A stretch of 5,978 nucleotides of DNA. Source: Bacteroidota bacterium. GTDB taxonomy: Bacteria; Bacteroidota; Bacteroidia; Bacteroidales; UBA12481. The notes under the pieces were generated by a model. The model made no database searches. It was not told where the DNA came from and saw nothing but the letters and a program-made list of their open reading frames with translations. Below are positions 1-5,978 of this stretch, one piece after another (the first letter of the stretch is position 1; every line of letters begins with the position of its first letter). The DNA is taken from positions 1 through 5,978 of the forward strand of contig JAUVKA010000267.1 of the NCBI GenBank assembly GCA_030592205.1, written 5' to 3'. The translations under genes and the position numbers were made by a program.

Positions 1-741
1 CATATCACCAAGAGCTCCTGCTCCAAAGTCATACCAGGCTCGCCAGTAAAATGGCAGGTATGCAGGATTGTATGGCCTGTCAGGGGCTGTCCCAAGCCAA
101 AGATCCCAGTCCAATGTATCAGGAACCATAGGCTGATCAGCCGGTCGGTCGATACCCTGAGGCCAAACAGGCCTGTTTGTCCAACTGTGGACCTCTTTGA
201 CCTCTCCTATCGCTCCAGACCATATCCATTCTGCCAGTCTGCGGGTTCCGTCACCCGATCTTCCTTGATTACCCATTTGAGTTTCCACATTATAGGTATG
301 GGCTGCTTCTGTTAAGGCCCTCGCTTCATACACATCATGCGTTAATGGTTTCTGCACATAAACATGCTTACCAAGCTTCATTGCAGTCATGGCTGCTACA
401 GCATGGGTGTGATCCGGGGTTGCAACAATTACACCGTCAATTTCTTTATGTTTTTCAAGCATCACCCGAAAATCCTTGTACTGTTTAGCCTTAGGGTACT
501 TCTTAAATTGATCCGCCGCCCTGTTATAATCGACATCACAAAGGGCCACAATATTTTCCGAGGCTACACGGTTGGTATTACCTGACCCCATACCTCCGGC
601 CCCAATAGTAGCAATATTCAGTTTATCGCTAGGTGCAGTATAGCCGGCCCCTCCAAGTACATGACGGGGAACAACCATAACTCCTGCTGTGGCTAGTCCG
701 GTGCGAGTAAGGAAATTTCTTCGGGATACACTTTTATTCAT
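1..741 (-). CDS. Tat-exported Gfo/Idh/MocA family oxidoreductase, N-terminal part (cut by window edge)
   Basis: The reading frame is open from an ATG at 739-741 to base 1 without a stop, giving the first 247 residues; homologues usually run to roughly 430-450, so somewhat over half is visible. Residues 4-30 form a twin-arginine signal (SRRNFL at 6-11, hydrophobic stretch, then small residues), so the folded protein should be exported by Tat. A Rossmann NAD(P)-binding domain follows: IATIGAGGMGSGN (43-55) is the dinucleotide loop, CDVD (68-71) ends the second strand, and ATPDHTHA (107-114) is the conserved family loop. The usual EKP is QKP (130-132), in YVQKPLTHDVYEAR. The visible end GAGALGDM (240-247) matches the start of the substrate-side GDMGxH-type motif. 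Such proteins act on sugars or related polyols with tightly bound cofactor; the substrate cannot be told. It is transcribed away from the Lnb-like gene. Family is confident, substrate unknown. Confidence 0.93.
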   Translation of the reverse strand, partial: MNKSVSRRNFLTRTGLATAGVMVVPRHVLGGAGYTAPSDKLNIATIGAGGMGSGNTNRVASENIVALCDVDYNRAADQFKKYPKAKQYKDFRVMLEKHKEIDGVIVATPDHTHAVAAMTAMKLGKHVYVQKPLTHDVYEARALTEAAHTYNVETQMGNQGRSGDGTRRLAEWIWSGAIGEVKEVHSWTNRPVWPQGIDRPADQPMVPDTLDWDLWLGTAPDRPYNPAYLPFYWRAWYDFGAGALGDM

Positions 742-778
742 CAGATTAAGTTTAAATTAAAAATGAGTTAGTGATAAG

Positions 779-857
779 ATCTAAATCTATCTAAAACCGA
801 TTATCTAAAAATAGATCAGAATTAAGCAATCAATAAAGATATTAAGTTTTAATAGAT
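779..857. repeat. Cluster of ATCTA / TAGAT pentamers between divergent genes
   Basis: ATCTA occurs at 779-783, 789-793 and 803-807 (each followed by AA, making ATCTAAA), and its inverse TAGAT at 812-816 and 853-857. The pair 803-807 and 812-816 makes a dyad with a 4-base A spacer. GATCTA at 778-783 also mirrors TAGATC at 812-817. Five copies in a 153-base gap is more than expected by eye, though the region is AT-rich. It could be an operator for one or both divergent genes; that is inference only. Confidence 0.3.
806..833 (-). promoter_or_regulatory. Weak Bacteroidota-type promoter candidate for the oxidoreductase
   Basis: Read on the minus strand, TATTTTTA (bases 813-806) matches the Bacteroidota -7 consensus TAnnTTTG at all but the last base, and a TTG (833-831) lies 17 bases upstream, near the usual -33 spacing. 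It would give a leader of roughly 60 bases. The -7 box lies inside the ATCTA/TAGAT dyad, so a protein bound there could block it. The match is weak and AT-rich DNA yields such boxes by chance. Confidence 0.25.
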
Positions 858-870
858 TCCTAAAATTGGT

Positions 871-878
871 CATCTTTG
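871..878 (+). promoter_or_regulatory. Possible -7 box upstream of the Lnb-like gene
   Basis: CATCTTTG differs from the Bacteroidota -7 consensus TAnnTTTG only at the first base. No convincing TTG lies at the expected -33 distance (the corresponding sequence is GTTTTA). Transcription from here would leave a leader of only about ten bases before the ATG at 895. No Shine-Dalgarno is visible (CTGAAAAA precedes the ATG), which is common in this phylum. Confidence 0.28.
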
Positions 879-894
879 TGTCAAATCTGAAAAA

Positions 895-2073
895 ATGAGG
901 TATAAAACCTTGACTATATTATTGTTGATGAGTTTCTGGCCGGCCATTGATGGTAGGACGGAGGTTAAATATTTAAGTCCAGGGGCAAAAATAAGCTTGT
1001 TAACATGCGGACCGGGCGAGGCAATTTATTCAAAATTCGGTCATAGTGCCCTTTGGGTATTTGACCCTGCCCAAAGAATTGACCGGGTTTACAATTACGG
1101 GACCTTTGATTTTTACTCGAATGATTTTTATATTGAATTTGTAAAAGGAACTGCAAAATACCGGCTGTCTGTAACTAACTTCCAGACCTTCTTCGAGGAA
1201 TATGAGGGAGAGAACAGATCAATTGTTGGACAGGAATTAAACCTGACATCATATGAAAGGCAGGTTCTATTCGATAAATTAGAAGAAAACTATAAGCCTG
1301 AGAATAGATATTATTTGTACGATTTTCTTTTTCAGAATTGCTCCTCACTTATACGCGACATTGTTTGGGAAGCAACAGAAGGAAGGTTTACGATCCCTAA
1401 AGAATCTGACACCCAGCATAGCTACAGATCAATGATGATACCTTATCTTTCAGTAAATCCATGGTTAATGAACGGTGAGTTTATTTTGCTTGGGCACAAA
1501 ACTGATCGGAATGCCAATCCATGGGATCAGATGTATCTACCCGATTACATGTTCGACTGGTTTGAAGCTGCCTCAAATTCCGATAGTGAATCCCTTGTCA
1601 GTAAAACTCAAACACATTTCCTCCCCCGGCCTGAAAATGAAAAAAAATCAATCCTGACACATCCAATTTTTCTTTTGACCATAGTATTTTTATTTGTTAT
1701 ATACATGACTGTCAGAGAAATCCGGCGGAAAAGAAACATCCGGCTTATTGACTCGACCCTGTTCTTTCTAACAGGACTAATGGGCATTTTCATGGTTTTT
1801 ATGTGGACCTCCTCCGAACATCTGGTTACCCACCAAAACATTAATCTGGTCTGGGCTTTCCCCTTTCATCTGGTGATAGTATTCCTGGTATGGATTAAGG
1901 GGGCGTATCCATTCGTAAGACTTTACGCTAAAGTAATGGCTCCTCTGAGTATAATTTTCCTCTGCTTCTTCTGGATTTTGCCACAAGAGATACCCTCCGT
2001 AGCTATTTTTGCCAGTGCAATTATTTCGGTGAGGCTTATCAGGTGGGCTTATTACCCGGGCAATAAAAATTAA
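895..2073 (+). CDS. DUF4105 / Lnb N-terminal domain membrane protein, candidate lipoprotein N-acyltransferase
   Basis: This 392-residue protein has a signal sequence at about 1-20, a periplasmic domain at about 27-235, and a C-terminal membrane part. The domain shows family hallmarks: LLTCGPGEAIYSKFGHSALW (35-54, with C38 and H50), VYNYGTFDF (65-73), and YDFLFQNCSSLIRD (142-155, with C149). A histidine box preceding an N-C-S box resembles circularly permuted papain-like folds, which would make H50 and C149 candidate catalytic residues; this is inference. Helices are visible at about 258-273, 286-306, 318-335, 347-363 and 366-382. The loop after the second helix carries SSEHLVTHQNINLVW (306-320), a conserved-looking H...NxNLxW stretch. 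Lnb of Bacteroides, a protein of this family, adds the third acyl chain to lipoproteins; this gene may do so, but DUF4105 paralogs are common and function is not proven. The ATG at 895 is chosen because it directly precedes the signal sequence. It stands alone in its operon orientation here. Confidence 0.88.
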   Translation: MRYKTLTILLLMSFWPAIDGRTEVKYLSPGAKISLLTCGPGEAIYSKFGHSALWVFDPAQRIDRVYNYGTFDFYSNDFYIEFVKGTAKYRLSVTNFQTFFEEYEGENRSIVGQELNLTSYERQVLFDKLEENYKPENRYYLYDFLFQNCSSLIRDIVWEATEGRFTIPKESDTQHSYRSMMIPYLSVNPWLMNGEFILLGHKTDRNANPWDQMYLPDYMFDWFEAASNSDSESLVSKTQTHFLPRPENEKKSILTHPIFLLTIVFLFVIYMTVREIRRKRNIRLIDSTLFFLTGLMGIFMVFMWTSSEHLVTHQNINLVWAFPFHLVIVFLVWIKGAYPFVRLYAKVMAPLSIIFLCFFWILPQEIPSVAIFASAIISVRLIRWAYYPGNKN

Positions 2074-2090
2074 GCAGACAGAAATCAGGA

Positions 2091-4406
2091 TTATTCAACA
2101 ATAACAAGACGGGCTTTTTTGTCGGTTAGTCCTCCACTATCTTTAATCTGCACATTAATGATATAGGTTCCAGTCTCATCGAAAGTCCTCTGAATTATTG
2201 GAGATGAGGAGAATTCTGTGTCATAGATATTATTATTATCCCAATCCCACCTGAACTGTAGTTGTTCAATAGTATCCTCCAGGTCTTCAGATATTCTTGC
2301 ATCGAATGTAAAAAGTGTAGTAGTATCTCCTGACGCAGGTGTAATAGTAAAGTCGGCTTTGGGCTTCGTGTTTGGATTACTTACAACTATATCTCTGGAA
2401 AAATAATTTGAGTATTCATCGGTATCAATTACTTCAAGTAGCACCGTATAAGTATTGGCTAAATCAAAAGTACGGTTGATTGTCTTTATTGTCCTGTATT
2501 CAGTATCCCATATCCCATCATTTTCAAAATCCCACCGTACCTGTAACAGGCTTATGTCATCCTCCGGATCACTAGACCCACTGGCATCAAAATGAAATGA
2601 AGTATTGATAGTACCATGCTCCGGGTCAGCTGTAAAGAAGGCTGTAGGCTTAATATTTGCCGCTTCTACCTTAACAATACGGGTTGTTGAACCGGTCAAT
2701 CCCTGGGTGTCCTTAACCTCTAACTTGGGATGGTAGGTTCCTTCTTGACGGTAGGCCCAAATTTCAGCCTTACCAGTCGAGAATTTGGTATCCCAAACAT
2801 CATCTCCTTCAAAATCCCATCTTACTTTTAGCTGGCTCACATTGTCTTCCCGGTCCCAGCTTCCTGAGGCATCAAAGATGAAGACATCAGAAGTCCTTCC
2901 TTCCTCTGGAGTAACTGTAAAAACTGGATTTGGTGCCGATGAAGTCTCCTGAACAACAATACTCTTCGGCAAACTGGAAATTGCCCCCTGGGTATCCATC
3001 ACTTCCATAATAACTATGTAATTTCCAGGAGTTTGATAGATATGAAAGGATTCCTTATTGAGACTGAAGTTCTTATCCCACACCTCATCCCCATCAAAAT
3101 CCCATCTTACTTGAAGTTGGCTCGTTTCATCCTCAGCATCATGAGAATTCCCGGCATCAAAGGAAAAATTAGTGTCTGTAAAACCTGAGCCTGGATTGAT
3201 CGAAAACTCCGGAACAGGAGCATTGTTTTCCAACTGACCACTTTCACTCAGTAATTGTCGGGATAAAATTTTCTCAAATAAATCTATAACCGGAATATCA
3301 CTAAAGAAGGTATTATCCGAATGAAGTATAAAATCAATATCATTTGACAATAAATACTCCCAATCCGGCCAATCAACTGATGTGGACATTTCCAGCTTGT
3401 TTTCCAGATTTAGCTCCATGCCTTGTTGACCACAAAAAACAGGTGTAACTTTTGTACTCAAGCTAAGTGATGCAGCCATTGAATTAAGCTTGGCCCATTT
3501 CAACACCTCGAAGGACTCATCACCCTGACTATTTTCCGATGAAATATCCCAGGCTTTTTCACTCAGATATTTTGCTCTTACACGAGAAGTTCCATCAAAA
3601 GTACATCTCGTTTGAGAAACGCTGTTACCGGTAGAATTTATATCGATTTTGAGCCATTCCTCTATCAAATAATACACAGGGATAGAATCGGCAAAATATG
3701 GTCCTAATTGGCGCTTCCGAATTTTCAGACTATCATGTACAACAAAATCACCCTGTACTATCAAATTTATGGATGCAGAAAATCGATACCTTTGATTTAG
3801 ATTTAAGTCGATCCTATGTGTTCCAACACTATCGCTCCACCACGGCCCAAGATAATATTCATGCATTCCCTGAATCTCATTGAAAACTTGCATACTATCA
3901 AGATTTAGAAGACCCCACGTACCTTCCCCGGAATCCCATAATAACTCAAGAGGCTCAAATCTTACTGTATCTGAATTAAGGCTGGCTTTTGGATTAAGGT
4001 ATTGGAGCAAAATATTCTCGCTATTTCCCAAATCATTCTTCAAAGCCAGGAAATCAAAGAAGGAATTTAGTGGAGTATCAGATAATTCCAGCCTGAGAAC
4101 ATTTCCATTGCTTACAAGTATATCCACACGTCCAAAGATCTGAAATTCTGAATTATAAAAATAAATCAGATCACCTACAATCGGCAAATCCGGCTCTCCA
4201 TGAAACTCAAAAATATGTTTTTGGTCCAGTAGACCCAGGTAAGAAAAAACTGTAGTATCCAATCTGGAATACTCAGGATTCATCACTGTTTCATAGGGTT
4301 CTCCAGCCCCTTCAATTCCAACTGGTTCAATGCGTTCACAGGCATATAGGAGTAATCCCAATAATAAAACTGTTATTAAAGCTATATGTTTAACTGATCT
4401 CATCAT
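2091..4406 (-). CDS. PKD-repeat lipoprotein with an unrecognised N-terminal region
   Basis: This 771-residue protein begins with a lipoprotein signal: a hydrophobic core at 8-20 and a lipobox LYAC ending at C23 (Tyr at -2 is slightly unusual). Residues 24-395 are rich in predicted beta strands and match no family I know. This region has only two cysteines, C268 and C325, which could form a disulfide. Residues 396-771 are four PKD domains starting at 396, 491, 586 and 681. Each has an FxFDAxxSxDxED-like turn, then QVRWDFDGDEVWD or a variant, and a closing D-[TS]-x-[GE] strand turn. PKD domains are Ig-like spacers or binding modules on secreted proteins; no enzymatic domain is visible. The gene is last in a three-gene minus-strand operon: its ATG overlaps the upstream TGA (ATGA, 4403-4406), suggesting coupled translation. 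A second ATG at 4401-4403 is an alternative start with little effect. It probably sits in the outer membrane, possibly at the surface; the residues after C23 (ERIEP) are not a clear surface-export signal. Confidence 0.9.
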   Translation of the reverse strand: MMRSVKHIALITVLLLGLLLYACERIEPVGIEGAGEPYETVMNPEYSRLDTTVFSYLGLLDQKHIFEFHGEPDLPIVGDLIYFYNSEFQIFGRVDILVSNGNVLRLELSDTPLNSFFDFLALKNDLGNSENILLQYLNPKASLNSDTVRFEPLELLWDSGEGTWGLLNLDSMQVFNEIQGMHEYYLGPWWSDSVGTHRIDLNLNQRYRFSASINLIVQGDFVVHDSLKIRKRQLGPYFADSIPVYYLIEEWLKIDINSTGNSVSQTRCTFDGTSRVRAKYLSEKAWDISSENSQGDESFEVLKWAKLNSMAASLSLSTKVTPVFCGQQGMELNLENKLEMSTSVDWPDWEYLLSNDIDFILHSDNTFFSDIPVIDLFEKILSRQLLSESGQLENNAPVPEFSINPGSGFTDTNFSFDAGNSHDAEDETSQLQVRWDFDGDEVWDKNFSLNKESFHIYQTPGNYIVIMEVMDTQGAISSLPKSIVVQETSSAPNPVFTVTPEEGRTSDVFIFDASGSWDREDNVSQLKVRWDFEGDDVWDTKFSTGKAEIWAYRQEGTYHPKLEVKDTQGLTGSTTRIVKVEAANIKPTAFFTADPEHGTINTSFHFDASGSSDPEDDISLLQVRWDFENDGIWDTEYRTIKTINRTFDLANTYTVLLEVIDTDEYSNYFSRDIVVSNPNTKPKADFTITPASGDTTTLFTFDARISEDLEDTIEQLQFRWDWDNNNIYDTEFSSSPIIQRTFDETGTYIINVQIKDSGGLTDKKARLVIVE
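2094..3221 (-). repeat. Four tandem PKD-coding repeats with an exact 285-base period
   Basis: Reading in gene order, the units are 3221-2937, 2936-2652, 2651-2367 and 2366-2094; the last ends at the stop codon four residues short of a full unit. The RW of the motif RWDF/RWDW falls at residues 39-40 of every unit, with no insertion or deletion between units. At DNA level, 18 bases of the motif region are identical between units 1 and 2 (3094-3111 and 2809-2826, 285 bases apart). Units 3 and 4 have diverged more; unit 4 has lost the S-G-S of the DASGS turn (DARISEDLED) and has WDWDNNNIYD in place of WDFxxDxxWD. Confidence 0.9.
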
Positions 4407-4786
4407 TCTATAATAAGCTTTACTTTCCTAAGCTCATTCAATTGCAGTGGTTCTTTTAGTGCTATCTCATGACCGATATTACTAAGTGTATCACCATCAG
4501 CATAAAAGAAATATATTTGTTCCTGAAGATCTATAAAAAGGACTCTGCCCTTATCGTCTGTCTCATGCCAGGCCTGAACAGGATTCTCAAGCATACTCCA
4601 CTCATCCAGCTGATCAAAAAGGCCCACAATAACCCCTTGTACCGCTTGTCCTTCAATATCAACCACTGACAACTCTAACTGAGGAAGTGTATCTATTTTC
4701 GTACAGGATGACAAGTATATACCACCAAGCATCAAGAAGGATGCGACAATAATAAAAACGGTATATAATCTTCTCACAAACATCAT
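4403..4786 (-). CDS. Small lipoprotein with a transthyretin / carboxypeptidase-regulatory-like domain
   Basis: This 127-residue protein has basic residues R5-R6, a hydrophobic segment at about 7-24, and a good lipobox LSSC ending at C28, so it should be lipidated. The mature part (about 36-127) reads as a small beta sandwich: LELSVVDIEGQAVQGVIVGL (37-56), then a W-containing loop, then TDDKGRVLFIDL and a YFFYADGD strand. The pattern V-D-x-x-G-x-x-V-x-G-x-x-V followed by T-D-x-x-G-x-V-x-F is typical of prealbumin-like or CarboxypepD_reg-like modules in Bacteroidota lipoproteins. No enzymatic residues are evident, so a structural or binding role is likely. It starts 3 bases after the barrel gene stops and its stop overlaps the PKD lipoprotein start by 4 bases, so the three are very probably co-expressed. 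Two ATGs in tandem (4784-4786 and 4781-4783) leave a one-residue uncertainty in the start. No close Shine-Dalgarno is seen. Confidence 0.82.
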   Translation of the reverse strand: MMFVRRLYTVFIIVASFLMLGGIYLSSCTKIDTLPQLELSVVDIEGQAVQGVIVGLFDQLDEWSMLENPVQAWHETDDKGRVLFIDLQEQIYFFYADGDTLSNIGHEIALKEPLQLNELRKVKLIIE

Positions 4787-4789
4787 CTT

Positions 4790-5978
4790 TTAAAATAATT
4801 TATCTCCAAATATTCTATAAGTCAGACCAAATTTAGCCTGAAATGCCCGGCTGAAACTCGATGAGCTGCTTTTATAAAACATAGGGTTGAACTGTCCCTG
4901 GTAAATACCATATGGTGTGCTTATATCAAGATCTTTCTCAAGCGGAACCAATCCATATCTATATCCAGCATAAGCAAAAATACTGATTCCAGGAGTCAAA
5001 GCAAACCGAACACCAGCCTCGGCTGTCAGACCCAAATCGATACCAGAAATAATTTCATACCTGAATGGGTCAGATATTACACCATATAATCTCTGTCCGC
5101 TATGCGAATTAGTTGCGGATGTTTCAATCTTCTCAAAAATGCGGTATCCTATGAATCCACCCAGATGAGCCTCTAATAATAATTTTTGCATGGGTTTATA
5201 TTGATAAATCCCATAAAGAGGAAGCTCCAGATAATATAATTTTCCTGACCATTCTATATCTTCCAAGTGTGGGTCATGTCCGGCCAGCGGATCAAATTTA
5301 TCCAAATTAAGTTGATGCTTATTTAGTGATAGCTCCAAACCAGCTCCAATGCCCCAGGAGGAATTAATCATATATTGATAACTCAATCCGGCTCTCCATG
5401 ATATTTCCCATGGTAGGTCAAATCGTGTATCATCCAAAAGATTTTGGTTTGAAATTCTTGAAAATGCAGGCGACAATGAGAATATTATATCATGATCATG
5501 TTCCACTACAGGTTTGATACCGTGTATCAGTAAATTCCTGATTTGGCCATCTTCCAAATCAAATCCAATCATGAAAATAACCTTGCTCGTTTGCTGATAG
5601 ATCTGTCCCCTCAGAATGCCTTCGACAGTTTTTTTCACCCTTACTTCAACAACCATCCTGTTTTCTAAATCATCAGGAATGCTTCCGATTTTCATATTAT
5701 CAAGATCCATTCTCGTCAGTAGTCCCTCCGGAAACGAATTCTTGATTTCCCTACTATAATCTCTTATTGAAACCATTTCCAACTCAGACCTTGTGTTCAG
5801 ATCATTAAACACCATTATTCGAGGATTTTGAAAAAGCTGTATAAATGGCCTTGCGAGATCAATTCGGCCATCCGGCCTGATTTCTCCGGCCAGATATATA
5901 TACTTCTCCAACAGGCTCCTTGCAGAATTTTCTAATTCAACTGTGTTTAGTTGATTTTGTGCAAATGAAAGTAATGGC
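4790..5978 (-). CDS. Outer-membrane beta-barrel protein with an N-terminal accessory domain (start beyond window edge)
   Basis: The frame runs open from the right edge to a TAA at 4790-4792, giving 395 visible codons. The first visible residues, PLLSFAQNQ, look like the end of a signal peptide (cleavage likely after SFA), so the true start lies just outside the window. A TTG at 5909-5911 is an in-frame leucine codon, not the start. Visible residues of about 20-157 form a mixed alpha/beta domain I do not recognise: it begins with a helix-like segment, includes FQNPRIMVFNDL and SIRDYSREI, and ends with VIFMIGFDLEDGQIRNLLIHG. From about 162 on, amphipathic strands alternate with polar loops (WEISWRAGLSYQYM, WGIGAGLELSL, LYYLELPLYGIYQY, GISIFAYAGYRYGL, FQAKFGLTYRIF). 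I count about eight, consistent with a small OmpA/OMP_b-brl-type barrel. The protein ends in Phe, as outer-membrane barrels commonly do for assembly by BAM. It leads the visible operon and could anchor or export the two lipoproteins; that is inference. Confidence 0.85.
   Translation of the reverse strand, partial: PLLSFAQNQLNTVELENSARSLLEKYIYLAGEIRPDGRIDLARPFIQLFQNPRIMVFNDLNTRSELEMVSIRDYSREIKNSFPEGLLTRMDLDNMKIGSIPDDLENRMVVEVRVKKTVEGILRGQIYQQTSKVIFMIGFDLEDGQIRNLLIHGIKPVVEHDHDIIFSLSPAFSRISNQNLLDDTRFDLPWEISWRAGLSYQYMINSSWGIGAGLELSLNKHQLNLDKFDPLAGHDPHLEDIEWSGKLYYLELPLYGIYQYKPMQKLLLEAHLGGFIGYRIFEKIETSATNSHSGQRLYGVISDPFRYEIISGIDLGLTAEAGVRFALTPGISIFAYAGYRYGLVPLEKDLDISTPYGIYQGQFNPMFYKSSSSSFSRAFQAKFGLTYRIFGDKLF

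Noticed and set aside
364..585. Plus-strand open frame of 73 codons
   Set aside because: It lies wholly antisense to the oxidoreductase, whose minus-strand translation has clear family motifs across the same bases; the 73-residue product has no recognisable features.
1608..1986. Overlapping minus-strand open frames opposite the Lnb-like gene
   Set aside because: They mirror the membrane-helix coding part of the plus-strand gene, and their products have no recognisable features.
2107..2123. GACGGGCTTTTTTGTC as a terminator
   Set aside because: The T-run follows a GC block, but there is no matching upstream arm (only a 4-base CCCG about 50 bases away), and the bases encode the last residues of the PKD lipoprotein.
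2094..3221. The periodic 285-base repeats as a CRISPR or satellite array
   Set aside because: The units are fully coding, in frame, and translate to PKD domains; there are no short identical repeats with unique spacers.
3698..4143. Two short plus-strand open frames (3698-3883 and 3880-4143)
   Set aside because: Both are antisense to the continuous PKD lipoprotein frame and have no domain, signal or start context.
4469..4669. Plus-strand open frame of 66 codons
   Set aside because: It is antisense to the small lipoprotein gene, whose signal peptide, lipobox and domain pattern make the minus-strand reading far more likely.
2091..5978. The minus-strand operon as a SusC/SusD-type polysaccharide-utilisation locus
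   Set aside because: No TonB-dependent transporter, plug domain, SusD helical repeats or glycoside hydrolase is visible; the barrel is too short for SusC.

Overview
The window looks like a piece of a Bacteroidota chromosome, probably from a free-living member. The evidence is AT-leaning DNA, starts without clear Shine-Dalgarno sequences, a Tat-exported Gfo/Idh/MocA oxidoreductase of the type common in this phylum, a Bacteroides-type Lnb/DUF4105 protein, PKD-repeat lipoproteins, and an outer-membrane barrel ending in phenylalanine. No RNA gene, transposon, CRISPR array or phage signature was found. The assignment to phylum is inference from protein style; nothing here fixes a genus.

Layout: bases 1-741 (minus strand) hold the first 247 codons of a Tat-signal oxidoreductase whose C-terminus lies beyond the left edge. 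Bases 742-894 are a divergent, AT-rich intergenic region with weak Bacteroidota-type promoter matches and a cluster of ATCTA/TAGAT pentamers. Bases 895-2073 (plus) encode a 392-residue membrane protein: signal peptide, periplasmic DUF4105 (Lnb N-terminal) domain, then about five membrane helices. It is a candidate lipoprotein N-acyltransferase. It meets the next gene tail to tail with 17 bases between the stop codons.

Bases 2091-5978 (minus) form a tight three-gene operon. In transcription order these are an outer-membrane beta-barrel protein (its start lies beyond the right edge), a 127-residue lipoprotein with a transthyretin-like fold, and a 771-residue lipoprotein with four PKD repeats. 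The first two genes are 3 bases apart and the last two overlap by 4 bases (ATGA), so they are probably co-translated and may form one cell-envelope assembly.

The two features most worth following up are the PKD lipoprotein, whose four repeats keep an exact 95-residue (285-base) period and follow a roughly 370-residue region I do not recognise, and the barrel protein, which carries an unrecognised domain of about 135 residues ahead of its barrel. I see no complete novel defence or mobile system; the novelty candidate is the envelope operon.
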